The position numbers and the translations under genes are program-made. Below, one piece after another: positions 34,746-43,819 of a stretch of DNA of 43,962 bases; the stretch's first letter is position 1; each line of letters starts with the position of its first letter. Below the pieces are notes generated by a model. That model saw only the letters and a list, made by a program, of their open reading frames with translations. It did not search any database and was not told the origin of the DNA. Source of the stretch: Bacteroidia bacterium (lineage in GTDB: Bacteria; Bacteroidota; Bacteroidia; J057). Location: the NCBI GenBank assembly GCA_030731845.1, contig JANQTF010000221.1, positions 1-43,962 on the forward strand, read 5' to 3'.

Positions 34746-34891
34746 GCAGGGAAATAGAACAGGGTTGGGAAAGCAAACAAGGGAATTCTTTTTCTCCAAG
34801 ACGGTAAAATACTCATTTCTGCTTTACCTGCTTTCATGATTTCATGTTCCTTCTCAAGAGAAATTGTAACTTTCGCCCAGATCAAACAGAC

Positions 34892-35686
34892 ATGATTGTA
34901 GGAAAAAAAGTTGTTGTTGTCATGCCCGCCTACAATGCTGGGCCCACATTGGAGGTTACCTACCGCGAAATTCCCCTGGATATCGTGGATGAAGTCATTC
35001 TTGTGGACGACCAAAGCAAGGACAATACGGTGGAGAAGGCCAAGGCTCTGGGCATTCACCATGTGATCCAACACCCAGTAAACCGCGGATATGGAGGCAA
35101 TCAGAAGACCTGTTACCAAGAGGCTTTACGCATCGGTGCAGACATCGTTGTGATGTTGCATCCAGACTATCAGTACACACCCAAGTTGCTGGAGGCCATG
35201 ATTTTTCCCATTGCCCATGACCTCTTTCCAGTGATGTTAGGTAGCAGAATTCTGGGTAAAGGAGCGCTGAGAGGCGGTATGCCGATGTATAAATACATCG
35301 CCAATCGCTTCCTCACTTTCTTCCAGAATGTGATGATGGGCCAGAAACTAGCCGAATATCACACTGGATACAGAGCTTTCTCCAAAGAAATTCTCCGAAC
35401 ACTTCCCCTGGAAGAAAATAGCGATGATTTTGTCTTTGACAATGAAATGCTGGCGCAGATTGCCTATAGCAATCACATCATTGGTGAGGTGACCTGCCCC
35501 ACCAAATATTTCCCAGAAGCCTCCTCTATCAACTTCAAGCGAAGCGTAAAGTATGGGCTTGGGGTACTGAAGGTCTCCATCCTTTATCGACTCAACAAAT
35601 GGGGCTGGGTGTCTTCTCCGATTTTTAATCTTGATTCCGGTAAGCGTCTGCCAACTGCCTATCAGCATACTGCTGTCTCTTCCTGA
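34892..35686 (+). CDS. GT2-family glycosyltransferase (polyprenol-phosphate type)
   Basis: This 264-residue protein has the GT2 features VVVMPAYNAGPTLE, ILVDDQSKDNT, GYGGNQKTCYQEAL and VVMLHPDYQYTPK (the nucleotide-sugar-binding DxD region reads HPD), and later FVFDNEMLAQ. It resembles dolichol/undecaprenol-phosphate sugar transferases, but without a clear C-terminal membrane pair. A TAACTTTC element at 34867-34874, one mismatch from TAnnTTTG, precedes the ATG at 34892. The next gene starts 17 bases downstream, so they may be co-transcribed. Confidence 0.85.
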   Translation: MIVGKKVVVVMPAYNAGPTLEVTYREIPLDIVDEVILVDDQSKDNTVEKAKALGIHHVIQHPVNRGYGGNQKTCYQEALRIGADIVVMLHPDYQYTPKLLEAMIFPIAHDLFPVMLGSRILGKGALRGGMPMYKYIANRFLTFFQNVMMGQKLAEYHTGYRAFSKEILRTLPLEENSDDFVFDNEMLAQIAYSNHIIGEVTCPTKYFPEASSINFKRSVKYGLGVLKVSILYRLNKWGWVSSPIFNLDSGKRLPTAYQHTAVSS

Positions 35687-35703
35687 CACTATCCCCCCCG
35701 CTC

Positions 35704-37347
35704 ATGAAAAAGCTGTTTCGATTCCTCATTTTCTTCCTCCTGCTCGCGGTAGCAGCTGTAGCTGGATATTTTTTTATTGATGTGGACGATGAGCAATACA
35801 CCCTGCTCAGTTTTGTCCCCTCAGATTTTGTTTACCTCGTAGAATCGGATCAGCCAGTAGGCGACTGGCAGGAACTCAGCGACTCCAAGGTCTGGAAGAG
35901 CCTCAAAAGCAATGAGTTTTTTGCTGATATCACCGAAAGCGCTGATTATCTCGATTCCCTCCTGGCTTCTAACCAAACCGTGGTGGATCTGGTGAAACTC
36001 GGCAACATGGTCATCTCTGCCCACATGGTCTCCAAAGAAGACTATGATTTTCTGATTATGGTAGATCTCCTTGGAAAAGGAAGAAAAGCTTCGAAAATCA
36101 AACCGCTCATCACTGAGTTGCTCGAAAGCTTTGATTATCAGGTTTCTACAGAAAACTATATCAACAACACGATTTATAAGCTCTATGACTCCGCCTACGA
36201 TGAGAACATGTATCTCGCTTTTGTGGGGAATATTCTCCTGTTCTCCTATGATGGGGATCTGGTGAAAAAGGGGATCAGGCAAAGCGGAGAAGCCTCTATC
36301 TTGTCAGATGCGAATTTTCTCGCCATTCACGACGAGGCAGATGCCTCTGAGTTGTATTCCATTTACTTGAATTATCGTACACTGGGCTATCTGATAAGCT
36401 CCTATACTTCCGAACCATCGGAGATGCTCACTGGCCTGGATGAGATTCTTACCTATTCTGTATGGGATCTGCGCCTCGATGATGACCACATGCAAATGGA
36501 TGGCTTCATTCGCCAAAATGACAGCATTCCTTCCTACCTCACTGTGTTTGGCAAAGTAGGACGTGGAAAGGTGGGCGCCGCAGCAGTGCTGCCAGGAGAA
36601 ACAGCGATGTTTTCCAGTGTTGGGTTCGAAGACTTCGGTGCTCTTTTTCAGGAGCTCATGGCCCAGACCGAGCGCGGATCCCCCAAAGACTATGCAGATC
36701 TCATTAAGAGAAAAGCCCAATTGGAAAAGCTCCTCAAAATCGACGTCGAAAAAGATCTCTTTGACTGGATGACCGAAGAAGTAGTCACAGCTGTCGTGCC
36801 TGTTGGGGACCAATATGCTTCCCTGGCCTTGATGCATTTTGATGAATATGATCTCGTCAAAGAGAGGCTTGACTATGTCGCAGGCAGAATTGGCAAGACC
36901 ATGGTCAAATTTGAGGAGACAGAATATCGGGGCTTTCCTATCAAGTACCTGGAGCTGAAGGGATTTTTTAAGCTATTCTTCAAAAAACTATTCTCCAAAA
37001 TCGAGCAACCGCACTACACCTTCGTGGACGATTATGTTGTCTTTGGCAACGACACCACTTCGCTCCATCTCATCATTGATAGCTATCTCGATGGCAAAGT
37101 GCTCGCCAAGACCGACGGCTTCCCCGACTTCATAGACGAGTTCGAATCCCGATCCAATATTTTCACCTATCTCCAGACCGAGACCTTCTACGGCTATATG
37201 TCATCTAGCCTGGACTATGAGGCTCGTCGCGACTTGCAGAAAAATCGCAACGACTTTGTCTCCTTTCCTCATATCGGATTTCAGCTCTATCCTTCTGGCG
37301 ACATGTACAAGACCTTGCTCTTCGCCTCGTTTCAGGCGGTAGAGTAG
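35704..37347 (+). CDS. DUF3352-like membrane-anchored protein
   Basis: This 547-residue protein has one N-terminal membrane helix (LFRFLIFFLLLAVAAVAGYFF) and a large extracytoplasmic domain of the DUF3352 type: LLSFVPSDFVYLVES, VGKVGRGKVGAAAVLPG, VEKDLFDWMTEEVVTAV, YVVFGNDTTSLHLIIDSYL and a C-terminal LASFQAVE. The function is unknown. A hairpin GTAGGGCA...TGCCCTAC (37344-37371) overlaps the stop codon but lacks a T-tract. Confidence 0.75.
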   Translation: MKKLFRFLIFFLLLAVAAVAGYFFIDVDDEQYTLLSFVPSDFVYLVESDQPVGDWQELSDSKVWKSLKSNEFFADITESADYLDSLLASNQTVVDLVKLGNMVISAHMVSKEDYDFLIMVDLLGKGRKASKIKPLITELLESFDYQVSTENYINNTIYKLYDSAYDENMYLAFVGNILLFSYDGDLVKKGIRQSGEASILSDANFLAIHDEADASELYSIYLNYRTLGYLISSYTSEPSEMLTGLDEILTYSVWDLRLDDDHMQMDGFIRQNDSIPSYLTVFGKVGRGKVGAAAVLPGETAMFSSVGFEDFGALFQELMAQTERGSPKDYADLIKRKAQLEKLLKIDVEKDLFDWMTEEVVTAVVPVGDQYASLALMHFDEYDLVKERLDYVAGRIGKTMVKFEETEYRGFPIKYLELKGFFKLFFKKLFSKIEQPHYTFVDDYVVFGNDTTSLHLIIDSYLDGKVLAKTDGFPDFIDEFESRSNIFTYLQTETFYGYMSSSLDYEARRDLQKNRNDFVSFPHIGFQLYPSGDMYKTLLFASFQAVE

Positions 37348-37468
37348 GGCAGAGGGGCATTCTTGCCCTACGGAAATACCAGGGATTCCCCCACTGCCTC
37401 TTGTATCCTTAAACTTAAAGAAGAGTTGTGTGTTTGAGTTGGAGCAATGCGCGTCTGATCATGCACTA

Positions 37469-38389
37469 ATGAGTAAAAAAAATTGGATAAATGTCGTTTA
37501 TGACAAACTCCTGTCCCCTTCAATCAAGGAGCATAGTGAAAGGTTAATCCTTAGCATTGCGATTATTAGCTATCTGGTTCATCTGGTGCTGATCGTTTTG
37601 GTCAATCAGGAGATCGTTCAGCTCGATTCGAAGTTGTTCAAAAACCCAATCGCCGCGATTTACACGCCCTTTTCCTTTATTCTTGTCTATGAGGTGTATT
37701 TGCTCATCTTCTTTTTGCCTAAATCAATTACGATTTATATCGGGAAACAATACGAAATCATCACATTGATTGTAATTCGGCGGATATTTAAAGATATCTC
37801 AAATTTAGAACTTGTTTCTGATTGGTTCAAAAATACCAACGATCTTCAGTTTACCTACGATACTCTGACGTCGCTGATTTTGTTTGGGTTGATATATCTA
37901 TTTTACCGGAAAAATGCCAAGCGGGGAAGTTCAAAAATGGCTAAAATAGAGGATAATGCCAGGATCAAGAGATTTATTGATCTAAAAAAAGCAATTGCCA
38001 TTACCCTGGTGCCGATCTTGATCATCCTGGCGGTTTATTCATTCTACAATTGGGCAATTCAGTCCATACACGATTATCAAGATGGGGTCACTGCCTTCAA
38101 AAATATCAACAATGTATTTTTCGATGAATTTTTTACTACGTTGATTGTTGTTGACGTACTGCTTCTGCTGTCCTCCTTTTTTTACTCAGACGAGTTCCAC
38201 AAAATCATCCGAAATTCAGGATTCATCATCTCAACGATATTCATCAAGCTATCTTTTTCCATAGAGGGAATTGTGAACAACGCGTCCATTATCGGTGCAG
38301 TCCTCTTCGGTTATCTGATCCTGATCATCCATGATCTGTATGAAAAGAATCTTGTGAATAATCTGGAAGAGGACGACAGCACGCCCTGA
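37469..38389 (+). CDS. Unrecognised multi-pass membrane protein, AT-rich
   Basis: This 306-residue protein has about six hydrophobic segments (among them ILSIAIISYLVHLVLIVLV, FSFILVYEVYLLIFF and LVPILIILAVYSF) and a charged C-terminus (EEDDST). I do not recognise a family. Sample lines inside the gene have 18/60 and 21/60 GC, against 35/60 for a line in the neighbouring DUF3352 gene, which suggests a different origin. ATG 37469 is chosen over a GTG at 37430 because the extra N-terminus is not hydrophobic or conserved-looking. Confidence 0.6.
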   Translation: MSKKNWINVVYDKLLSPSIKEHSERLILSIAIISYLVHLVLIVLVNQEIVQLDSKLFKNPIAAIYTPFSFILVYEVYLLIFFLPKSITIYIGKQYEIITLIVIRRIFKDISNLELVSDWFKNTNDLQFTYDTLTSLILFGLIYLFYRKNAKRGSSKMAKIEDNARIKRFIDLKKAIAITLVPILIILAVYSFYNWAIQSIHDYQDGVTAFKNINNVFFDEFFTTLIVVDVLLLLSSFFYSDEFHKIIRNSGFIISTIFIKLSFSIEGIVNNASIIGAVLFGYLILIIHDLYEKNLVNNLEEDDSTP

Positions 38390-38420
38390 TCCTGCCGCGG
38401 GTAATGTCGTTTCCCTCCAC

Positions 38421-38459
38421 AAAAAAACCTCGGTGTGGAACATGTCCCACACCGAGGTT
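38421..38459 (-). terminator. Rho-independent terminator of the secreted-protein gene (minus)
   Basis: AACCTCGGTGTGG (38426-38438) and CCACACCGAGGTT (38447-38459) form a 13-bp stem with an 8-base loop. On the minus strand the stem runs into a T-run (A-run at 38421-38427). It ends the gene at 38482-39009 and may also help stop the plus-strand membrane-protein gene. Confidence 0.85.
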
Positions 38460-38481
38460 GGAGTCAATCGAAACAGGAGGA

Positions 38482-39009
38482 TCAGTTGGAGATGAACCTG
38501 CGATTGAGAATATCGTCTTCGTAGAAAAGATCTTCCTCATCGAGGGGAGGTCCATACTGACGAGAGAGAGACGTGAGGGTAAGTGTTTTCCCATCGCTGT
38601 GCTCGAGCACAAATAGCTTGATCACACGTGTATCCACGATGGCGGTGTGGCAAGTCAGAGGGCCTTCAGTTTTCTTTTTCATTTGGCCCTGGCTTACGAC
38701 CTGCATGTATTCGAGCACTTCCGCTTCGATTTCCGCCGCATCACGCTTTTTGCGGTATTGGCGGGTGATGGTTGTAGCGTAGAGCACGCCATTGCTGTCA
38801 AAGGCATATTCTACTTGTTTGTCGGGATCAAGTTTCACGCGGAGGCTTCTGAGCTCCGAGTCTTCCTCGACGCCGTCCACGTAGTCCCGGCTTTGGAGGA
38901 AAGTTCTCACCTCATCTGGTGATTGGCCAAATGGGAGGAAAAAATTATTCTGCCCCTGAACAAGGGGGAGAGAAAGCAAGTGGATGAATAGAATGGAAAA
39001 CTGCTTCAT
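38482..39009 (-). CDS. Unrecognised secreted protein, 175 aa
   Basis: The protein has a signal peptide (FSILFIHLLSLPLVQGQ, cleavage likely before QNNFF). The mature part is strand-rich with FGQSPDEVRTFLQSR, VEYAFDSNGVLYATTI and a C-terminal acidic end. No family is recognised. It stands alone between a terminator and a 408-base gap. Confidence 0.65.
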   Translation of the reverse strand: MKQFSILFIHLLSLPLVQGQNNFFLPFGQSPDEVRTFLQSRDYVDGVEEDSELRSLRVKLDPDKQVEYAFDSNGVLYATTITRQYRKKRDAAEIEAEVLEYMQVVSQGQMKKKTEGPLTCHTAIVDTRVIKLFVLEHSDGKTLTLTSLSRQYGPPLDEEDLFYEDDILNRRFISN

Positions 39010-39417
39010 GCCTGTAGGGTTGGCAAATGATGAATGGGGTGAGGGGACAGTTTTATTCTTTTGTTGTCGCCGTAAAAAAGGAAAAAAGGACCGAAACCAT
39101 GTTGCTACAGATACCTGTGTGAAAGGACGATTTCATTAGTTGAATGGCAAATCAGATGCCGGGAACTGATTTTTGCGCAATTAGAAAAGAATCTGTTAAG
39201 AGAAGATAAGCAAAGTTGGAATGAAAAGAAACAGCTAAGGAAACAAACATCAGATTTTGGTCAATTTTCTTTGGTTAAACAATTGTTATTCAGTTCTTTT
39301 TACCGCATTAGCGCGGTAAATGGGTGATTAACCATGTAAGAAATGGAAGAAGATTGATTGGCATTCACTGCCTCTTTCTGTGTTAAAAAAATGGACACGG
39401 ACAGCTTTTGAACCTTC
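39010..39417. other. Intergenic region, 408 bases
   Basis: AT-rich. It holds an 8-bp inverted repeat TTTACCGC-ATTAGC-GCGGTAAA at 39299-39320, without a T-tract, and no gene. It lies upstream of the secreted-protein gene and downstream of the M23-like gene. Confidence 0.5.
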
Positions 39418-40632
39418 CTAAGACGCAGTCATGCTGATTTCGGCAAGCTGTTTTTTCCAGAGGCTGATTCGCTTGAGGAATTCCGGATTAGCTCCTTGAC
39501 TGGCTGGAGATTCTTGCTCGCTTGCCTTGGGCGGAAGGCTGGGACGACCCTGTTTCCAGTATCGGAGTCCTACTCCTGATTTGTTGATGCCCGGCAATTT
39601 GCCCGTATAGCCAAGGGTGTCTCCCTGTGTCACTTCCCTATTGGTCTCTATCCCCTCTGCGAGGGTGGAGAGGTGAAGGTATTGGGTTGAAAACACATTG
39701 CTGTGGCGAAGAAGAAGGCTCATGCCATCGCCACGTTTTTTGACGGAAATGATTTGTCCGCTTCCTACGGCTAGCACCGGGCGTTTGTCTGGAGAGACAT
39801 AGAATTGCTCCTTGGAGCGTTTGTCGATCTTACTTGGGCTGGGATTCTTGCTGTCTTCCAATCCCAAAGGTGCTGGCAGGAAAGCAGTTCTCAGGTGGTT
39901 TCCTTTTTCGTCGTAGAAGTGAGCCTTCCCCTCCATGGGATAGTAAAAGGCAAAATAATCTTCTGATCCCTGATGAAAGTGAGCTGCCTGTACCTGTCCT
40001 ATTCCGATAAAGCTGCCATCTACAAATCGCTCTTCAAAAATCACCTGGCAATAATCTCCCGCATCCATCTGGAAAAAATCGACCTGCCAGCTGAATATCT
40101 GTTCCAGTGATTTGACAAGAGATGGATCTGCTCCTTTGTCGGTGATGGCTTCATAGAGCGTGGTGGTAATGGGCAAATATAAGGACTTGAGCTCTTTTTC
40201 TACCGATTTCTGGCCTCGGGTGATGTCAATGCCTTCGCGGAAATCGATGACCACGTAGTTTTCGTCCGTTTCCTCATAGATGAAGAAATCCACATCCTTG
40301 GATACATTGTTTTTGAGGATTGTAAACGGCTTCCCGGCTTGCATTCTCCTCACATCAAACTGACTGCTTGAGCGGCTGTCGATGGTATCGATGATGGCCT
40401 GATCCACTCCAAAGGATTGGAGCACATCAGTCAAAAGCATATCATTGGGAAAAGAATCCTGGATGACCTGATGGGAGGCCACATCTATTCCGTATTGCTC
40501 AGCTGACATTCGCTTTAGCTGAGGAACGGGCAGATTGGGTTGGGTCGCCAACTTATTATCGGGTTGGGGTTGACGACATGATACCAGAACAAAAAGGATC
40601 AACAAGGGCCGGCAAATACTGCGGATGGACAC
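39418..40632 (-). CDS. M23-like lipoprotein, zinc ligands lost
   Basis: This 404-residue protein has a lipoprotein signal (RSICRPLLILFVLVSC, Cys19). Residues about 35-240 look like the OapA/NlpD-type N-terminal part seen before M23 domains. The C-terminal part follows the M23 layout: VLAVGSGQIISVKK, LLLRHSNVFSTQYLHL and VTQGDTLGYTGKLPG. The expected HxxxD (near QFYVSPDKRPV) and the C-terminal HxH (reads VGLRYW) are missing; only the LYxH-type His is kept. It is probably inactive and may act as an activator of cell-wall amidases, like EnvC/NlpD (inference). GTG 40632 was chosen because the promoter at 40670-40699 lies inside the longer TTG-started frame. Confidence 0.75.
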   Translation of the reverse strand: MSIRSICRPLLILFVLVSCRQPQPDNKLATQPNLPVPQLKRMSAEQYGIDVASHQVIQDSFPNDMLLTDVLQSFGVDQAIIDTIDSRSSSQFDVRRMQAGKPFTILKNNVSKDVDFFIYEETDENYVVIDFREGIDITRGQKSVEKELKSLYLPITTTLYEAITDKGADPSLVKSLEQIFSWQVDFFQMDAGDYCQVIFEERFVDGSFIGIGQVQAAHFHQGSEDYFAFYYPMEGKAHFYDEKGNHLRTAFLPAPLGLEDSKNPSPSKIDKRSKEQFYVSPDKRPVLAVGSGQIISVKKRGDGMSLLLRHSNVFSTQYLHLSTLAEGIETNREVTQGDTLGYTGKLPGINKSGVGLRYWKQGRPSLPPKASEQESPASQGANPEFLKRISLWKKQLAEISMTAS

Positions 40633-40669
40633 CAGAATGGGATTATTGGGAAAACGAGGATCTCTCTCA

Positions 40670-40699
40670 CAAAGGTAGATGAAAAATATCCTAAGCAAA
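40670..40699 (-). promoter_or_regulatory. Promoter of the M23-like gene
   Basis: On the minus strand TTTG (40696-40699), an 18-base spacer and TACCTTTG (40670-40677): both elements match the Bacteroidota consensus exactly. This is the clearest promoter in the window and argues that translation starts at 40632. Confidence 0.6.
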
Positions 40700-40758
40700 A
40701 GATTTTTTTAGCCTAAATGCCTGATCTCCAAAACAATCTCCGCGTGGGCTTCAAGTAT

Positions 40759-43134
40759 TTACCAACCAGGATGCTGCCATTTTTTTGCCTCTAGAATCTG
40801 TCCTGATTTGGTGAGGGAAACCACATAGATGCCGCCGGGCAAAGAGAGCGGAAAAGCTCCGGAGCCCGATTGTCCTTCGAGCGGAATGCTAGTGAGCAAC
40901 CGCCCATGCAAATCACTGACATTGACTACACAGTCTAAAGGGAGATCTTTCCAATGGAGGAGCAATTCTCCTGCTGCAGAGTTGCCAACTCGCCAGTTTC
41001 CTGCTCCCAACTGCGATTGGATCGCTGTGGGAGCACTTTCTATGACCTTAAATCCATCTATGGCTGCCTCTACGATATCGGCATTGCCTCGCTCAAAGTC
41101 CTGGGTATAAAACAATACCTGAAACTCTCGATTGAGATCGGGAAAATACTTTTGGAAGTAAAAGGTGCTTTCGTAGTTCCATAGCGTGTCGAAGGGGCCT
41201 ATGTAGCGCTTGATCTCAAAGGTATCGATCCCATCGGTAATAGAAACTGCCAGGAAATCGTTGGCAGGTCTGCCGCCATCAAGCAGCGACCAATTCAAAA
41301 ACCAATAGAAATACGTGATCACGGGCTCCTGATAGCCGCTCAGGTCCATTTTGGGAGAAGACAAAAGGGTGAAGCCAAGATCTACGTCATCGCCCACAGG
41401 GTTGTCCCCCAGGTTTCCCGTCATGTAGCATTCGTCCCAGAGGTCAAAAGGAAGGTCAAACTCAGGGTTGTAGATGTCTCCATTCTCGCGGTAGGTACCG
41501 ATGGGTTCACCCCGTTCCCAGATTCCCCGCTCCGCATTCCCTGATACTTTCCAGCCAAGATCCAGCGAAAAATCATCTGCATAGCCGGGCTGTAGCAAAT
41601 ATTCTAGTTGGTAGGCGGAGGAATCGATGGCGATATTTCCTCCCTGACTCAGATAGCCCCATTTTCCGACAATGAGGAAGTAGTCATTGATAACAAAGTA
41701 TGCGTCTTGGGCCTGACCATTGGAAATGGTTTGATAATAAAATTCAGCCTCATTATTGGGGGCAATCAACCGCACCTGGGCCCCTCCAATGGGTTGCAAG
41801 GTCACGGCATCTTTCACCACGATGCTGAGTGGCACTCGATTGAGCGGCACAAGGTCCACATCCACGATGGTGAGCACACCATTGCTCAGGGTAGCCGTGA
41901 TAGTATCGGTGAGATAGCCATATCTGGAAAATTCCACCTCGTAGGTGCCTGCGATGGCTGTGCCTACGGCATAGTCTCCATTGGTCCGGCTTTGGTCTTC
42001 GTTATATAGCCCCAAAATATCCACAACCACATTTGCGATGGGAGCATTTGTAGCCGCGTCGCGCACCATGCCTTCGAGGTAGCAAGCTCGTTGATAGGAG
42101 GGTTGGAGGACAAATAGGCCCGCCTCGATGTCGCTGAGTAGCAGTAGCCCTGAAGGCAAAAATGGATATGCGCCCCAATCTCCATTGAAGCCTGCTCCAT
42201 CAAGCGGATTGGTATCATAATGGCCCACCTCAATGAGGTTGCCAGGGCGCGAAGCGTCCACGATTTGCACCCCGTCGCGATAGTAGGAGGTGATGAGGAA
42301 ATCGTCTTTCACATGAACATTGTGCGGAATGGCCTGCCCCTCGCTCAATAGAGATCTGATTCCATCCAGCTGCACGGGATTGAACGGGTCGCTGACATCC
42401 CAGGAATAGATGTAGCCAGCTTCGATTTCGTCGGTTGTGAAACACACATCCCCAGCATCGTTGAGCCATGTGTTGTGGGTAAATGAATTGGGATATTCTG
42501 TGGTGCTAAGCACGACAGGGGTGGCGGGAACGGTCCAGTCGATGATGGTGAGAAATCCCGCAGAAATTTCGGCGGCATAGGCCACGTCGTTCCTCACATA
42601 CACATCATGCACATAGCGCTCACTATATACTCCAGCGAGCTGTGGTCGCCATGGATCTGGCCCCAGGTCAAAGCGCGCCATTCCACCGCCGTTATTGTTG
42701 GTGCCAACCTCGTAGAGCTGATCCCCATCAATCCAGAGATTGTGAGCGGTATTAATCCCTGCCAGAACGGTGTCTTTATACACAATGCTGCCAGGCAGGC
42801 CAGCCAGATCAATGATCAGGGTGCCGTTTCCGGTTTCGTTGGACACATAGGCATAGTGGCTGTAGGTCTTCAAGTCGCGCCAAACGGAGGTAGCTCCGGG
42901 GATAAAATGAAGCTCTACCGGGTTCGATGGATTATCTAACCCGATGATAGCCACCCCATTGGTGAGCCCAAGTAGGGCATATTCCTTGCCATTAGGGTCC
43001 ACATATCCCCAGATATCATTAGCTTCTTGTGGGTAGTCGAGCTGAGAAACGAGACTGAGGCCAAGCTGTGAAAATGCACTGAAGCAAAAGCCAAGCATGG
43101 CGAGAACAAAAAAGATTCCTCCGCGGATATTCAT
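40759..43134 (-). CDS. Choice-of-anchor B / LVIVD-repeat secreted protein with T9SS-like C-terminus
   Basis: This 791-residue protein has a signal peptide (GIFFVLAMLGFCFSAFSQ). Residues about 20-350 hold LVIVD-type repeats (NGVAIIGLDNPSNPVEL, GTLIIDLAGLPGS, VQIVDASRPGNLIEVG), followed by two carboxypeptidase-regulatory-like units (YLEGMVRDAATNAPIANV, LSIVVKDAVTLQPIGG). The C-terminus (VVNVSDLHGRLLTSI, GGIYVVSLTKSGQ) resembles the type IX secretion sorting domain, ending in KKWQHPGW. It is probably exported and anchored to the cell surface. ATG 43134 was chosen because a longer frame from 43383 runs into the RNase HI gene. Confidence 0.8.
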   Translation of the reverse strand: MNIRGGIFFVLAMLGFCFSAFSQLGLSLVSQLDYPQEANDIWGYVDPNGKEYALLGLTNGVAIIGLDNPSNPVELHFIPGATSVWRDLKTYSHYAYVSNETGNGTLIIDLAGLPGSIVYKDTVLAGINTAHNLWIDGDQLYEVGTNNNGGGMARFDLGPDPWRPQLAGVYSERYVHDVYVRNDVAYAAEISAGFLTIIDWTVPATPVVLSTTEYPNSFTHNTWLNDAGDVCFTTDEIEAGYIYSWDVSDPFNPVQLDGIRSLLSEGQAIPHNVHVKDDFLITSYYRDGVQIVDASRPGNLIEVGHYDTNPLDGAGFNGDWGAYPFLPSGLLLLSDIEAGLFVLQPSYQRACYLEGMVRDAATNAPIANVVVDILGLYNEDQSRTNGDYAVGTAIAGTYEVEFSRYGYLTDTITATLSNGVLTIVDVDLVPLNRVPLSIVVKDAVTLQPIGGAQVRLIAPNNEAEFYYQTISNGQAQDAYFVINDYFLIVGKWGYLSQGGNIAIDSSAYQLEYLLQPGYADDFSLDLGWKVSGNAERGIWERGEPIGTYRENGDIYNPEFDLPFDLWDECYMTGNLGDNPVGDDVDLGFTLLSSPKMDLSGYQEPVITYFYWFLNWSLLDGGRPANDFLAVSITDGIDTFEIKRYIGPFDTLWNYESTFYFQKYFPDLNREFQVLFYTQDFERGNADIVEAAIDGFKVIESAPTAIQSQLGAGNWRVGNSAAGELLLHWKDLPLDCVVNVSDLHGRLLTSIPLEGQSGSGAFPLSLPGGIYVVSLTKSGQILEAKKWQHPGW

Positions 43135-43214
43135 GATGCAAGTTATCTGATGTAGGGTTCTAATCGGGTGTTTGGTAAAGTAACAACCCAGGCAGTCAAC
43201 TCCCCCCTTGAGCA

Positions 43215-43685
43215 TTATCCAGCAAGTCCTTGTTCGTAGGCAGTGTCCACAAGTACCGGGTGATTGGCGGCCATGTTGGTGGCGAGTTCGTCGCAGCGCT
43301 CGTTGCCTGGGATCCCGGCATGGCCCTTGACCCAGTGAAAGTTCACCGTGTGGTTTTTGGCGATGGCGAGATATCGTCTCCACAGATCCGGGTTCTTTTT
43401 GTCCTTAAAGCCTTTCTTGACCCAATTGAATACCCAGCCTTTGGTGACAGCCTGCTCCACATACTTGCTATCGGTATATACATCCACGGTCATGCCGGGT
43501 TTTTTGATCGCTTCCAGGCCAATAATCACAGCAAGGAGCTCCATCCGGTTGTTGGTGGTGCGGCGAAAACCTTCTGCAAATTCTTTCTTGTGCGGTCCCC
43601 AAATGAGGATGGTGCCGTACCCACCCGGTCCAGGATTGCCCAGGGCAGCGCCGTCAGTGTACATCACGATTCGATTCTCAGACAT
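43215..43685 (-). CDS. rnhA: Ribonuclease HI
   Basis: The 156-residue protein has all four catalytic acids of RNase HI: YTDGAALGNPGPGG (Asp10), NNRMELLAVI (Glu), VYTDSKYVEQA (Asp) and NERCDELAT (Asp). The handle region around WVFNWVKKGFKDKKNPDLW is present. It removes RNA from RNA-DNA hybrids. TAATTTTG (43690-43697), an exact TAnnTTTG match, lies directly upstream, so the mRNA may be nearly leaderless. Confidence 0.95.
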   Translation of the reverse strand: MSENRIVMYTDGAALGNPGPGGYGTILIWGPHKKEFAEGFRRTTNNRMELLAVIIGLEAIKKPGMTVDVYTDSKYVEQAVTKGWVFNWVKKGFKDKKNPDLWRRYLAIAKNHTVNFHWVKGHAGIPGNERCDELATNMAANHPVLVDTAYEQGLAG

Positions 43686-43689
43686 GCAG

Positions 43690-43697
43690 CAAAATTA
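43690..43697 (-). promoter_or_regulatory. Possible rnhA promoter (-7 element)
   Basis: TAATTTTG on the minus strand, exact for TAnnTTTG, with TTTT 18 bases upstream (43716-43719). It is very close to the ATG at 43685, implying a short or absent leader. Confidence 0.3.
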
Positions 43698-43819
43698 CCC
43701 AAAAGATTGTTCTGGAAAATACTTCTCCATCTGGATTTTCTAAAAGATTAGCGAGGGTACACATCCTGATATGCTCTTTTTTCGTACTTTGGTAGTAGAT
43801 TTTATCCAAGTTTCCCTTC

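Noticed and set aside
39299-39320. Terminator in the 408-base gap
   Set aside because: 8-bp stem, but no T-run on either side.
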